This document shows, piece after piece, positions 36,682-47,966 of a stretch of DNA of 64,000 nucleotides. Numbering within the stretch: position 1 is the stretch's first letter; the number at the start of each line of letters is the position of its first letter. Source of the DNA: Protula sp. h YS-2021. Taxonomy: Eukaryota > Annelida > Polychaeta > Sabellida > Serpulidae. The stretch covers positions 12,637,539 to 12,701,538 of the forward strand of contig OX457029.1 of the NCBI GenBank assembly GCA_949752745.1. The letters run 5' to 3'. The notes under the pieces were generated by a model that saw nothing but the letters and a program-made list of their open reading frames with translations, was not told the DNA's origin and did not search any database. Position numbers and translations under genes: made by a program.

Positions 36682-36890
36682 GCAAAAACGGTTTTTTACA
36701 TGTTACATCGGTCGGATCCGCCGTAATGTTCGCGGTGCATCTGGTCAAATTGTGGGTGGCCGCTTGCCCGAGCTACCACGTCGCTGGTACGCCGACTCTG
36801 CGCAACGCATTCGTCAAACAGTCCGCGACTTCGAAAACCGACATACTGTTGACTATATGCGTGTAATTGCCCACAACATCAGGTTTTAAA
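36682..36890 (+). CDS. Possible orphan terminal exon, unknown protein
   Basis: After a possible acceptor (ggcctcctcag ending at 36681) one frame stays open to TAA at 36888-36890. It reads TTC CTG CAA at first and finishes VDYMRVIAHNIRF. The segment 36715-36890 is much richer in G and C than its AT-rich surroundings, and the peptide is rich in arginine (RRNVRGASGQ, LPRRWYADSAQRIRQTVRDF). An AATAAA lies at 36958-36963, about 70 bp past the stop, as in a real 3' UTR. It has no start codon of its own. I do not recognise the family; it could be the last exon of a host gene or a relic of a transposon protein. A second frame is also open over much of the segment, which weakens the call. Confidence 0.4.
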
Positions 36891-36957
36891 TGGCAGAAAA
36901 AACTTTCGTTTCAGATAGAAAAATTTGTATTTTTGATTTTAAGGTATTTTAAACAAA

Positions 36958-36963
36958 AATAAA
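36958..36963 (+). promoter_or_regulatory. Candidate polyadenylation signal AATAAA
   Basis: It lies 68 bp downstream of the stop of the possible terminal exon. The hexamer is common by chance in AT-rich DNA, so it supports the exon only by its position. Confidence 0.35.
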
Positions 36964-37062
36964 GACTTTGGCATTCAAAGTAAAATATAATTTAAATGAG
37001 CTTTGATTCTCAGGTTTAATGCCTTAAAAGCCCTTAAAACTGTACTTTAAAAAGATTTTAGA

Positions 37063-37063
37063 A

Positions 37064-37097
<34 letters not shown>

Positions 37098-37119
37098 TAT
37101 ATATATATATATATATATC
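37063..37119. repeat. Compound (AAT)n(TA)n microsatellite
   Basis: About ten AAT units followed by about eleven TA units, directly left of the C-run foldback element. Confidence 0.95.
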
Positions 37120-37151
37120 TGACTTATTCATCAACTCCAAAAATAGGTAAA

Positions 37152-37654
37152 CGGTCATTTCCCCCCCCCCCCCAGTCAACTGCCCCCCTTTTTTGCAACC
37201 CGGTCTACTGCCCCCCCACCCCCCCTGCAATTTGACGGGGTCGTCATCTGCACCCCTCCTTTTTTTTTTAGTTGAAGAAAAATCTTTAAAAAATTAGGCA
37301 ATTGTGATGTCCCCGTCAATTTCGCCTCTGAAACAATTGATCTTCATTTATCTATTCACCAATATTGATCTTCAGAGAGACTGATCCGTAAACTAATTGC
37401 AGTTCTAATTGCAATCAGTTTCCTGTTAGCGAATTGCAATTTACCGAGGTGCAATACAGTCAACAAAATACATATAATTTTATTTATTGTGTCTTTGTAA
37501 GCCAAGAACCTAAGAAAAAAATAGTATATGGAGGGGGCAAGCGACCACTCCTCCACTTTGAAGGGGGGGGGGGGGAGTCGACTGGGTTGCAAAAAAAGAG
37601 GGGGGGGCAGATGACAAGGGGGGGGGGGGCAGTTGACCGGGGGGACAGATGACC
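37152..37654. mobile_element. Foldback element with iterated GTCAACTGCCCCCC arms
   Basis: The left arm (37152-37260) reads cggtcattt, a C run, agtcaactgcccccc, tttttgcaacccggtc, tactgccccccc and gtcatctgcacccctcc. The right arm (37531-37654), read in complement, gives cggtcatctgtcccccc, ggtcaactgccccccc, gtcatctgcccccccc, tttttttgcaacccagtc and gactcccccccc. Order and spacing of the words agree between the arms. The spacer of about 270 bp is AT-rich and non-coding. The whole element is about 500 bp. Confidence 0.78.
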
Positions 37655-37725
37655 GGGATTCCCAAAAATAACATATATTTGAGAAAATAGAGCATCAGTT
37701 CAATTTACATAATTATTAATCTCGG

Positions 37726-37785
37726 CTAAATGTCGGCTAAATGTCGCTCCGCTAATTGTCGCTCAGCTAAATGTCGGGACAACCC
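37726..37785. repeat. Short tandem repeat gctaaatgtcg
   Basis: Four copies of a 12-16 bp unit (ggctaaatgtcg, ggctaaatgtcgctcc, gctaattgtcgctca, gctaaatgtcggg), 70 bp beyond the right arm of the foldback element. Confidence 0.8.
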
Positions 37786-38004
37786 TCAGACACGCGTCAC
37801 CAGTGCAGACAAACATGACGTGACGTCACAAGCAAACTCGGCCTACTGTCTGATACTCAGACACAAACTGTTTTCAATTATTGTCATGGAAAGAGGGAAA
37901 CCATCTGATAAATGTAATAAGACAGCGGATTAAGTTCCGGGATATTATTATGCGTTCTTGGAAATAACCCTTCGCTACAGCAGATTGGGCTGCATTTGTT
38001 TGAA

Positions 38005-38110
38005 AGCTGATATAGTATACCCGCTATTGAGGACACCTTCGGTAAATCGGACAACTCGCTATACTGGCTACATTTTGTCAGTCCGTTTTTTTCCATTCAT
38101 CTCCATAATA
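38005..38110 (+). mobile_element. Pogo-like relic, internal fragment
   Basis: It contains ctattgaggacaccttcgg, taaatcggacaactcgc and attttgtcagtccgtt, matching the inner phrases of the 27.9-kb and 29.8-kb copies. The CAGTAAAACC terminus itself is eroded. Confidence 0.5.
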
Positions 38111-38159
38111 AAGAAAGTTCAATAAACAGTTCACCTCACTTTTCCTTTCCTCAAACATT

Positions 38160-38880
38160 TCTGGTTGCATTAACGTTTTAAAACGTTTTTACCCGAACCT
38201 TTTCAATGTTCGGATAACGTTTTCTGAAGGCTGTATATGTCACATTGAAAAATGTTTTATCAGAACGTTATAAAATGTTTTTAAGTAGCATGCTAATAGT
38301 TTAAAAAACATTTTATAACGTTTTGCTTAAAACGTTTTATGTGGGTTGCTGGCAAACGTTTTTACGGGTTCGTTTACAAACGTTTTTTGGCAGGGGATAG
38401 TTGTTTATGAAGTGAAATTAGATTTTGGATAAATAGATTAAATTTTTAAATTTTTTATTTTTTAATTCTTTTACAACAGAAACGTATTAGAGATCTTTAA
38501 TTATCGCTCACATTGCAAACTCGTGCAACATATTATAACGTATCTATCAATAAGTTCAACACAGTAACTCTAACTTCTGAAAACGTGCTCCTTCACTGGC
38601 TATCTTGACAATTCCAGTGTTCAATGTTTTTTATGCAAATCACAAATAGTTTCATTTGTATTAAAAATGAACGTTTTTATTTTGTTTTAAACAAAACGTT
38701 AATTTTGACTGAAAATGTAACCTTTCTTTAACCAGAAATTTTTACAATTTTGTTTAAAATTGAACGTTTTATTTGGTTATCTTACTAACCTTTTATCAAC
38801 CATAAAAGGTTAGAAAACGGTTGGGAAAACGTTTTAACCTTTTTACAACCTTCAAAAAACGTTTCCATGTTTAACGGGCG
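38160..38880. repeat. AACGTT-rich palindromic repeat, two blocks
   Basis: Blocks at about 38172-38390 and 38665-38876 are packed with aaaacgtttt, aacgtttt and aaaacgtta words, each close to self-complementary. The sequence ggttgctggcaaacg recalls the ttgctggg end of the AACGTC family. The spacing suggests left and right portions of one element of about 0.7 kb. Confidence 0.6.
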
Positions 38881-38899
38881 CGAACACCTAGGACCCAGA

Positions 38900-40200
38900 G
38901 TGGTACCTAAGCTTTACTGAGTAAAGTACCCTGATATACTGTCCACTGTAAGTAAGCCCCTAGCATTTTGCTGGTGTTATAGAGGTAGCATCGTTTAAGC
39001 CCATGGTTGTAGGGTCTCGGCATTTAGTTGAGAGCCATAAAACGTGCTAAAGTGAGATTAGTAAAAGAACACTTGGTAAGTTGAAGACTTACAAAGAGTA
39101 TATTGAAACTATACGGAGTCAATGTTTCGGACCTTTTTTCTCTTTACTGGTCGTCATTTCATCTTCACTACTCCTCTGACCAAACTGTCCCCGGGACACC
39201 CAAATTTCGCACATATCTGAAGTTTCGCACCGGGCCTTTTGTTTTCGACTTCATTTGCATTTTCATTATTGAAAAAAAAAGCGAAGTAAAACAGTGATTT
39301 TCTATCAACAAATACAACACGTATAAAGGCTGCAGCAGCATTTGCGCAACCTGTTGCATTTTCCAACAACCCAACTGATCAGCCAAAACAGAACTGTCCA
39401 TTCTTTCTCTTCCTTCAGCTAGGCAAGATATGTTCTTGTGATTTGTGATCAAATTTGTGATTCTGGGGTAGTTAAAAATTGGTATTTTTTCTCAGAAAAA
39501 AGATGCCAGGGCCCCTGGATATCTGGTCACATTTCGTGGTCCAGAAGAGATGGTATTGATATTTCCCGAAAATAATAGAAGAAATGCGTCAATACATAAA
39601 AACTTTGCCCATGGGCATCCATGGAATTTAAACACACACAGTAAAAACAGCGTATAGCATTTATTCTGGTTTAAAGAAAAAAAGTTGCGGAGAAAACACA
39701 CATCGTGTGTATTACACAAGGAGCAGATTCAGTTCCATCAGTGCAAATGGAGCAACATGTTTTTTTTTGTTTGTTTGTTCTTTTTTTTTGTATTTTTCGC
39801 TCATTGTTGATCTCTGATGATCTTGATATTATCTGAAGGATATTTTTCCCATGTGTGAAGCCTGAGGCGGCGCCCAATACGTCATATGTCGGCGACTAGT
39901 CTATTTTTCTGTCCTTTTTTCGTCTTTTGTTTATCTCCAGACAATTAGCTTCACTTAATATGATGGCGTTATTTAATCAGGAAATCCCCGGTATTGCCAG
40001 GTGATGCACATGAAGTTTAAAAAAAGAAGCCCCACGTTTCTAAACCGAACCACAAGGATTTTAAGCTCGCATTTCAAAATCAAATAGAACGCCAGAGGCT
40101 TCTATTGAGAATTTAGTAAATAACGTAACTGTTGATGACCTTTTTTTGGAGATCGCCCCTGTTGCGTTGCAAGGACATAAAACATCATAAGAAGGTCTGG
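38900..40200. other. Region without recognisable genes
   Basis: Short frames only; none has a recognisable domain. Otherwise featureless. Confidence 0.35.
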
Positions 40201-40301
40201 AAAACAAGAGCATAGACGTCGGGAGAACGTCGTTGGATAGGGTTTATATTAACATCAACATAACAAATTGACATGTCTAAGATACGCTGTTTATTGAGTT
40301 G

Positions 40302-40345
40302 AAGGGGACGGGGAGTGGGTTGGGGGGCGGGGGTGAGGCGGGAGG
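40302..40345. other. G-rich potential quadruplex
   Basis: Six or more G runs of three to six bases on the plus strand, 60 bp after an AACGTC-family scrap (40211-40242, atagacgtcgggagaacgtc). Confidence 0.55.
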
Positions 40346-40819
40346 TGGTTGCAGTCGGCATTGTAGCTTTACTTCCTGTAAAATATCCTCACCTCGGGGG
40401 TCACGTGTCCTTACATGTATATTTCCACAAAAAAACGAGAAAATTCTAACATGTGGTGTCCTTGACTTTAGTCTGACCATGACGTCATAGCTTTCATTTC
40501 CAGTGAGTGGTGATAGGATCTCGTTTGCTATTACTTCGTCATGTTGATGTTTATACTACGCCACTTTTATATTTCAAAATTAAGACTTTTAAACTTATTA
40601 CTCAGTAGTCCAGTTTTTGAGTAGAAAACGTTTTTATCTATGTATTGCATTTTGTTCATTGGCAAGTCTGGGAATTACTAGCTTTTGTGAAAAGGAAGGA
40701 GCCTTTATCATTTCATTGTGAAGACGGGGCATAAAAACAAGATGGCTTCCGATTACCATGGGTCTATGCACGTCGAGGGAATGCGCGATTGAATTAGCAA
40801 TTTGTCATCCATTCAGCGA

Positions 40820-41040
40820 CAGCAATGAAAAACGTTTGCATCTCACTTGCACTAATTTCAGCACCCTTTCAACTAGACGCGATTTCATTAAATGGATTTA
40901 CAGATATTCCATTCATGGATAAATCCTTCTTTATAAAAAGCGTCAGAGCGATGACCTTGTGATGGAGAGAGGCGGTGGGGGTGATCGTTGGAGAGGGGGG
41001 TGGGGTTGTGGGGATGGGAGGGGTGACACGTGACAAGGTG
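40820..41040 (+). repeat. Interspersed repeat family C, copy 1
   Basis: It aligns with 45141-45338. Shared blocks in order: cagcaatgaaaaacgtttgc, ttcagca, catt.attaaatgga, ttacagatattc, attcatg, gatgaccttg, a G-rich stretch, and gtgacacgtgac. No ORF is visible. Confidence 0.75.
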
Positions 41041-41129
41041 TATCATGAGACATCCTCTGAACAGAAGCATCGTCAAACCCCTTCCGATGGCCGCATATTA
41101 ACCATGTATTTCTTATGGAGTCACATGGA

Positions 41130-42890
<1,761 letters not shown>

Positions 42891-42894
42891 TATT

Positions 42895-43035
42895 CACTCA
42901 CTTACTAGCGCCATTTTTCACTAACTTACTAAAGTCATTTTCACTTGTTTACTAATGTCATTTCCCACTTTCTTGCTGACGTCATTTCCCTTACTTGCTT
43001 ACTAACCTCATTCTAGCAAATTCCACTTATTTACT
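42895..43035. repeat. About 25-bp degenerate tandem repeat
   Basis: Five to six units around tcacttacttactaacgtcatt (for example ttcactaacttactaaagtc, ttcacttgtttactaatgtc), decayed. Confidence 0.65.
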
Positions 43036-43350
43036 TCATTAAGGAATAAAAAATGGAGGTATCGTCTGCGGAACAAATAGAAGTTAGATAACCCTTCCTA
43101 TAGATGTTTGGTGATAGATGCAGCTGACATATGCAAAGACCAAAATCTGAGCGACGACTGCGAGTTGGTTGTGATAACATTGCTTAAGCAGTTCTGACCA
43201 ATGGGCAAACGGAATTTTGAGAAGCATCACGCATATGACTTTGTTTGGGAATCAGGCCTCTTTGGCGATCCAAGTCCAGTGCTTGAGTCTGAACACTTGT
43301 GAAAGGTCATTGACCAATGCGGCTTCTCCACGTGTGCACGGTTCCAAATC

Positions 43351-43625
43351 AAAACACCCAGGACCCGGTACCTTTCCCTGTAACAAAACACCCAGCCTCA
43401 TGATCTATATCTGTAACAAAACACCCAGGATCATGCTCTACCACTTAACAAAACACCCAGCCCCATGCTCTACCACTTAACAAAACACCCAGCCCCATGC
43501 GCTATCAATCCAATAAAACACCTGGCCCCATGCTCTACCACATAACAAAACACCCAGCCCCATGCTCTATCAATGCAACAAAACACCCAGCCCCATGCTC
43601 TATCACTTATCAAAACACACAGTCC
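43351..43625. repeat. 32/33-bp minisatellite (aaaacacccagccccatgc)
   Basis: Nine copies begin at 43351, 43385, 43418, 43450, 43482, 43515, 43547, 43580 and 43612, a step of 32-34 bp. Each has aaaacacccagccccatgct then ctaccacttaac or ctatcaatgcaac. The two tail variants (ccacttaac versus tcaatgcaac) tend to alternate. Steps vary by insertion of one base, unlike the constant spacing of a CRISPR array, and no spacers exist. Confidence 0.95.
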
Positions 43626-44891
43626 TATGGTCCATTCATATACCCGCATGTAAATGTAAGAATCTAAGCAGATTCTGTGTTTTTTTCCATCTACATTTGA
43701 TTTAAGAATGAGATACCTCGTATATTTCATGGAGACCAGTCTCTGCGTTTGTCTCTCACTGATAAAATCTCATGATTTCAGATTTCTTCTGATAGTAACT
43801 TTCTGCGACTTTCTGCGTCGCCCAGCACCTCTGCTATCGGAAACCAATCTGCTTAGAGTCTTTTTTCTGTCCTATTTTTTTTCTTCTATTTTCTCGCCAA
43901 AACTATTAGGTTTACTTTTTTACGACATATGTTTGCTTCCCAGTACCCCAGCGGCGGTTTGCGTTGCTGGTGTCTAAATCACAGCGTTGTGAAGGGGCTT
44001 AAAAAAAATAAATATTTTTTCTTTAAATAGCTGGGCGTAAGCCAGTATTCTGGACAAACAGCTCCCCACCTCTTTTTTCTACTAAGTGTTGTGCCTCTTG
44101 CAGGGGCTTTTCTACACAGGGCAAAACTGATTTTCAAGATATATTCGTGAGGAAAACGTGATACACACATTTTCTCAGATATATTGAACCGGTGAATAAC
44201 CCAAGAACACAATCAACCAGGCCCAATATTAAGCAAAAATACAGAATAATACCCTTTGTATTTTTAATGAATATTCCACTTTCTCGTTTACAAAGCCGAA
44301 ACTAGACATCCTTAATTCAATTTGACCCCAAGAAAATGTCGTTGCTGTACTAAACTGCTGTTATAGCCTGATGATATAACTCATGAGTAGATGATATCGA
44401 GGTGAGTGGTATAGTTTATAAATATCATGCAATTATAATCAAGCTTAGTAGGAACGATACAGCCTAAACAGGATTAGTTCTCCGACGGCTGCAATAAGTA
44501 AAACAACCCCGAGTCAACATTCGCTTCAATGGATTTAGTCTTAAGACTTTTTTTGAGCTTGTTACTGAAAGGAGTTTTTTACCAGCAGTTTACTGTTCTT
44601 TTCTATTACAAAAAGGGAACACAAAACAACATAGAAAAAGCATGTCTTGTAACAATAAATACATGTCGCAGAAAAAAAAGAAAAGAAAGACACATTTTCT
44701 TCTGGGTTAATCAACGTTGTTTATACTTTGATATCTCTGCATAAGATGACAGGAGATGGGAGACTGTGTCCTTACTTTTCGCAGTATAGCCTCATCATTG
44801 GGTCTTCTGACGTCATAGAGGTTATGAACCAAGCTGTGTTGAATATATATTTTTCACAACTGAAAAATTTTAAGAATGCAAACTTTCATGT

Positions 44892-44925
44892 AATATATAT
44901 ATATATATATATATAATATATATAT
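44892..44925. repeat. (TA)n microsatellite
   Basis: About 17 TA units with one AA interruption. This is the last TA tract of such length before the right end. Confidence 0.93.
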
Positions 44926-45140
44926 GCTCTACAACAGACCCGTTTGTTTATTGAACTTTATTGAAAACGTAAGTCAGAAGGGAAGGAAATCGTAAGTGAG
45001 GTGAATATTTTTGTTATAGTAGTTCAAAGGACATTGCAAAGATTAAGTTAAAACAAAACCAAAACCACCTGCGTGTCTTGAGAATGTGGAATTGCATTGA
45101 CAATTTCTCGCCCGCCTTACAGAGGAGAGTACTACAGCAT

Positions 45141-45338
45141 CAGCAATAAAAACGTTTGCATCCGACTAACACGGATTCCAGCAAAACCGTTCAATTTGAC
45201 GCCATTTTATTAAATAGATTACAGACATTCATGAATAATTAACCCCTTCTCAAATAAGCCAATGACCTTGGGGGAGGGATGGGGGAGGATGTGGTGGTGG
45301 GGAAGTGGGGTATCCCTCAGAGTGACACGTGACGAGAG
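45141..45338 (+). repeat. Interspersed repeat family C, copy 2
   Basis: Contains cagcaataaaaacgtttgc, ccattttattaaatag, attacagacattcatgaa, caatgaccttggggg and gtgacacgtgac, in the same order as copy 1 at 40820. It lies 4.3 kb from copy 1 in the same orientation. Confidence 0.75.
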
Positions 45339-45562
45339 TACGAAGGAAAACTCTACTTGAATAGAGAAGTATTTACGCACCACACATTAACCTGCGTGTT
45401 TTCTTCATATTCAATACGCAATTCCAGAGACAACACCTGCTGTCTCTTGCCGTGAGTTTATTGGCCTTCTAGAAGTGTCCGAATCCAATAAAAATATACC
45501 AGCTCCATTCTCTATCGCTATTATAACACAATCGCACGCTTGTTAACCCTAGGGTTGGAATG

Positions 45563-45760
45563 GCCTCGTGTAGCATTCTACCCCTAGGGTGAACAAAACT
45601 GCATGTTACCATCCTAACTATATCAAAACTGTATATTGTAGCATATTTAAATAAAAAGCTCCTTTCTGACTGGTCGCCTCGTGTAACATTCTGACCTTCG
45701 GGTGAACAAAACTGCATGCCACCCTCCTAACTACATCAAAATTGTATATTGTTATGCTCA
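45563..45760 (+). repeat. Interspersed repeat family D, two tandem copies
   Basis: Two copies 114 bp apart (cctcgtgtagcattctac at 45563, cctcgtgtaacattctga at 45677). Each continues with gggtgaacaaaactgcatg, ccatcctaactatatcaaaa or ccctcctaactacatcaaaa, and ctgtatattgt. A partial inverted copy lies at 46209-46247 and a full inverted copy at 1308-1392. Confidence 0.8.
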
Positions 45761-46054
45761 GCTGTATACCGGAACATTCACGTGTTACAGCTGTCACTGT
45801 GCCACGTCTTATCGCGTCACCTTTACCTATATCCTCTTGTCCAGCGGTAACGTCTCGTTCGTCACCTCCCATTATTAGAGTCTCATTCGAAACTTAGCTA
45901 CGGCTTAACTTGCGCACTGCCCTCCCCCTACAGCCGTCACCAAAGCTTCACAGACAGGGACAGAGAACGTACTGACAGACAACAGTAGTCCTTGTCCTCC
46001 CTCCCGCCCTTTGTAATATAATCTTTGTAATAGAAACATTGATTATCTTGGGAA

Positions 46055-46316
46055 ATGTCCGAAAAGGACGTCAGAATTACGTTGTTTTCGGGGCGTCCTG
46101 AAACCCGACGTTTATACGATCTTTCAACAGTTCGGATATGTTTTTATCATTACCAAATAACAGCCACTTTGCAATCTCCAAAAGACGTTGGATGTTTGCT
46201 GGGAAAAATACAAGTGTGATATATGGTTAGGAGAGTGACATGCAGGTATAAACGTCAAAAAACGCCGGGTCAGGACCTCAACTCGACGTCATGCTGACGT
46301 CAAACCGTTTGCTGGG
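46055..46316. mobile_element. AACGTC-family element with TTTGCTGGG ends
   Basis: It contains gacgtcagaattacg, cccgacgttta, aaagacgttggatgtttgct (46183-46202) and ctcgacgtcatgctgacgtc, and ends caaaccgtttgctggg (to 46316). A family D fragment sits inside at 46209-46247. The ttgctggg terminus complements the cccag(t/c)aaac start of the 11.8-kb copy. Confidence 0.55.
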
Positions 46317-47183
46317 TTACAACGACCCCTATATTAGCCATACCCAGTCAATTGTGGCCGACCATCCGTGGATATATTCATCGTGGAAATCGTCGCGTAG
46401 AATGCATAAAAGCAACGTACTAGCTTATTTGAAAGCTAACAAAAAGCACAATTTTACAACTTTAACTAGTGCTGCTATGGCACACATTTCCCGTTAGTGA
46501 TAACATGACGTCATTGCAATTTTTGTCTTTATATAAGCCAGTAATAGACTTGTCATAAGCCAGGGCTATGGCACGAATCCACCCCGTGGTAGTAAGCACT
46601 CTAGTTGAGCAGCTCGATCGCAATAGGTCAGGTCATCTGACAAGGAATTAAGAATTATCGCTCACTGAGACTTTCGAAGCTGTCTTCTATGCAAACCTTC
46701 TATGCTTATTTAAACATATACGTGTGTATGTTGTGTGTAAGATATGCCTATCAACGCTGTCATATTTTCTGGAATTAAAAGAGATTGGTTGTTTCTTTTT
46801 TTTAATTTTCGGATAGTAGAATTTTTGCTGAACTGTTCCGTTCTTGAAAGACTCCTCCCAGTCTGTATTCCAATATTTGCTGGTTAATGTGCCAATCACA
46901 AATTGATCCTACTTAATCTCGGCTGATGAGCTACATCCTTCCTGATGTATGCCTCATTCTCAGGTTCCGTAATCTGCTGAGAAAGTTGTGACGTATGAGT
47001 TCCTCTTCCCGAATTGATTGATAACGTTATTCATGCGATATATCACACTTAGGATCTTACAATTCAATGAGGATAGACTTTTTTAAAAGGATGGCCGAAA
47101 AACTCAATAGGCCATAATTTTGATCTCGGTGATAGGTCATTTAACCAAATGTATGCTCTTAGCTAAGGCAATTGGAGCGTCAG

Positions 47184-47199
47184 CCCCCCCCCCCCCCCC
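47184..47199. repeat. Poly-C run, last in the window
   Basis: Sixteen C. No C or G run of comparable length was seen from here to 64 kb. Confidence 0.9.
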
Positions 47200-47202
47200 G
47201 CT

Positions 47203-47340
47203 CACCACTCCGAGCCAGATTCGAACTTGGGATTACCAGACCAACACCCTAATAAATTTAAATAACAGTCACCCTGAGTACCACCCAAGCTGGATTCGAA
47301 CCCGGAACCTTGGGATTACCAGACCGCTCTAACTAGCTTA
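47203..47340 (-). mobile_element. tRNA-derived SINE-like head, two partial copies
   Basis: On the minus strand 47340-47290 reads agctaagctagttagagcgg (A-box-like), then tctggtaatcccaaggttcc and gggttcgaatccag (B box). A second partial copy at 47250-47210 repeats tctggtaatcccaagttcga and atctgg. The A box to B box spacing fits tRNA, but the acceptor ends are not complementary, so this is a tRNA-like SINE promoter and not a working tRNA gene. The two copies share the segment from the anticodon-like region to the B box. Confidence 0.6.
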
Positions 47341-47886
47341 GCTAACCTTCACCCAGATAATTCAAATTAGTTTTCTGCACAAATAAATACCCCAAACTCC
47401 ATTCATATTTCATTTTGCTGCTGAGTTTTGTTCACTCCATATTAATAGATTATTAAGAATAAAATGTAAGTCATTTTGAAGATCGTGTAAAATTGTTTAT
47501 AATTTTTATATTGTAACTTATTTCTTGTTTACATATTTTCTTATTTCCCACGTCATCAGTTTATTCCCGATGCGAATGTTCTGGTTCTCTTTTTTCCTTT
47601 TTGTGAAGGATCAGCCGGCAGATAGTAATTGTTATTTGTGAGTGGTTTATACACTTGTGTTCTTATGCGCTAAAATTATAGTTGGCATTTGTGGCCTCAC
47701 TGGCAGGAAAAAGTGCTCTTTATGTTATTACATCAAAACTCCCAGCACGTAACGTTGTTCCTGTAGAATATAGCACCTATAACAACCAGCCAATCAAAAG
47801 AAATGACCCCTTGATCCCCAATATGTTAGCTATTGCTGATATTTAATACATCTACAGTCTATGTTGCAATTCATGGTTATTGCGGT

Positions 47887-47966
47887 ATAACCACAGCGCC
47901 TGCATAATTGATAAAACCACAGCGCCCACATAATTCACATAATCACAGCGCTGGCATAATTGACAT
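47887..47966. repeat. 26-bp tandem repeat, 3 copies
   Basis: ccacagcgcc starts at 47891, 47917 and (tcacagcgct) 47943, each followed by (t/c)(g/a)cataatt.a. The step is exactly 26 bp. Confidence 0.92.

Noticed and set aside
43351..43625. Regular repeats that look CRISPR-like
   Set aside because: The units are contiguous, without unique spacers, and step length drifts by one or two bases. The DNA is clearly eukaryotic.
47255..47340. Possible functional tRNA gene on the minus strand
   Set aside because: A and B boxes are present, but no acceptor stem pairs and the anticodon arm is poor; a SINE head explains it better.
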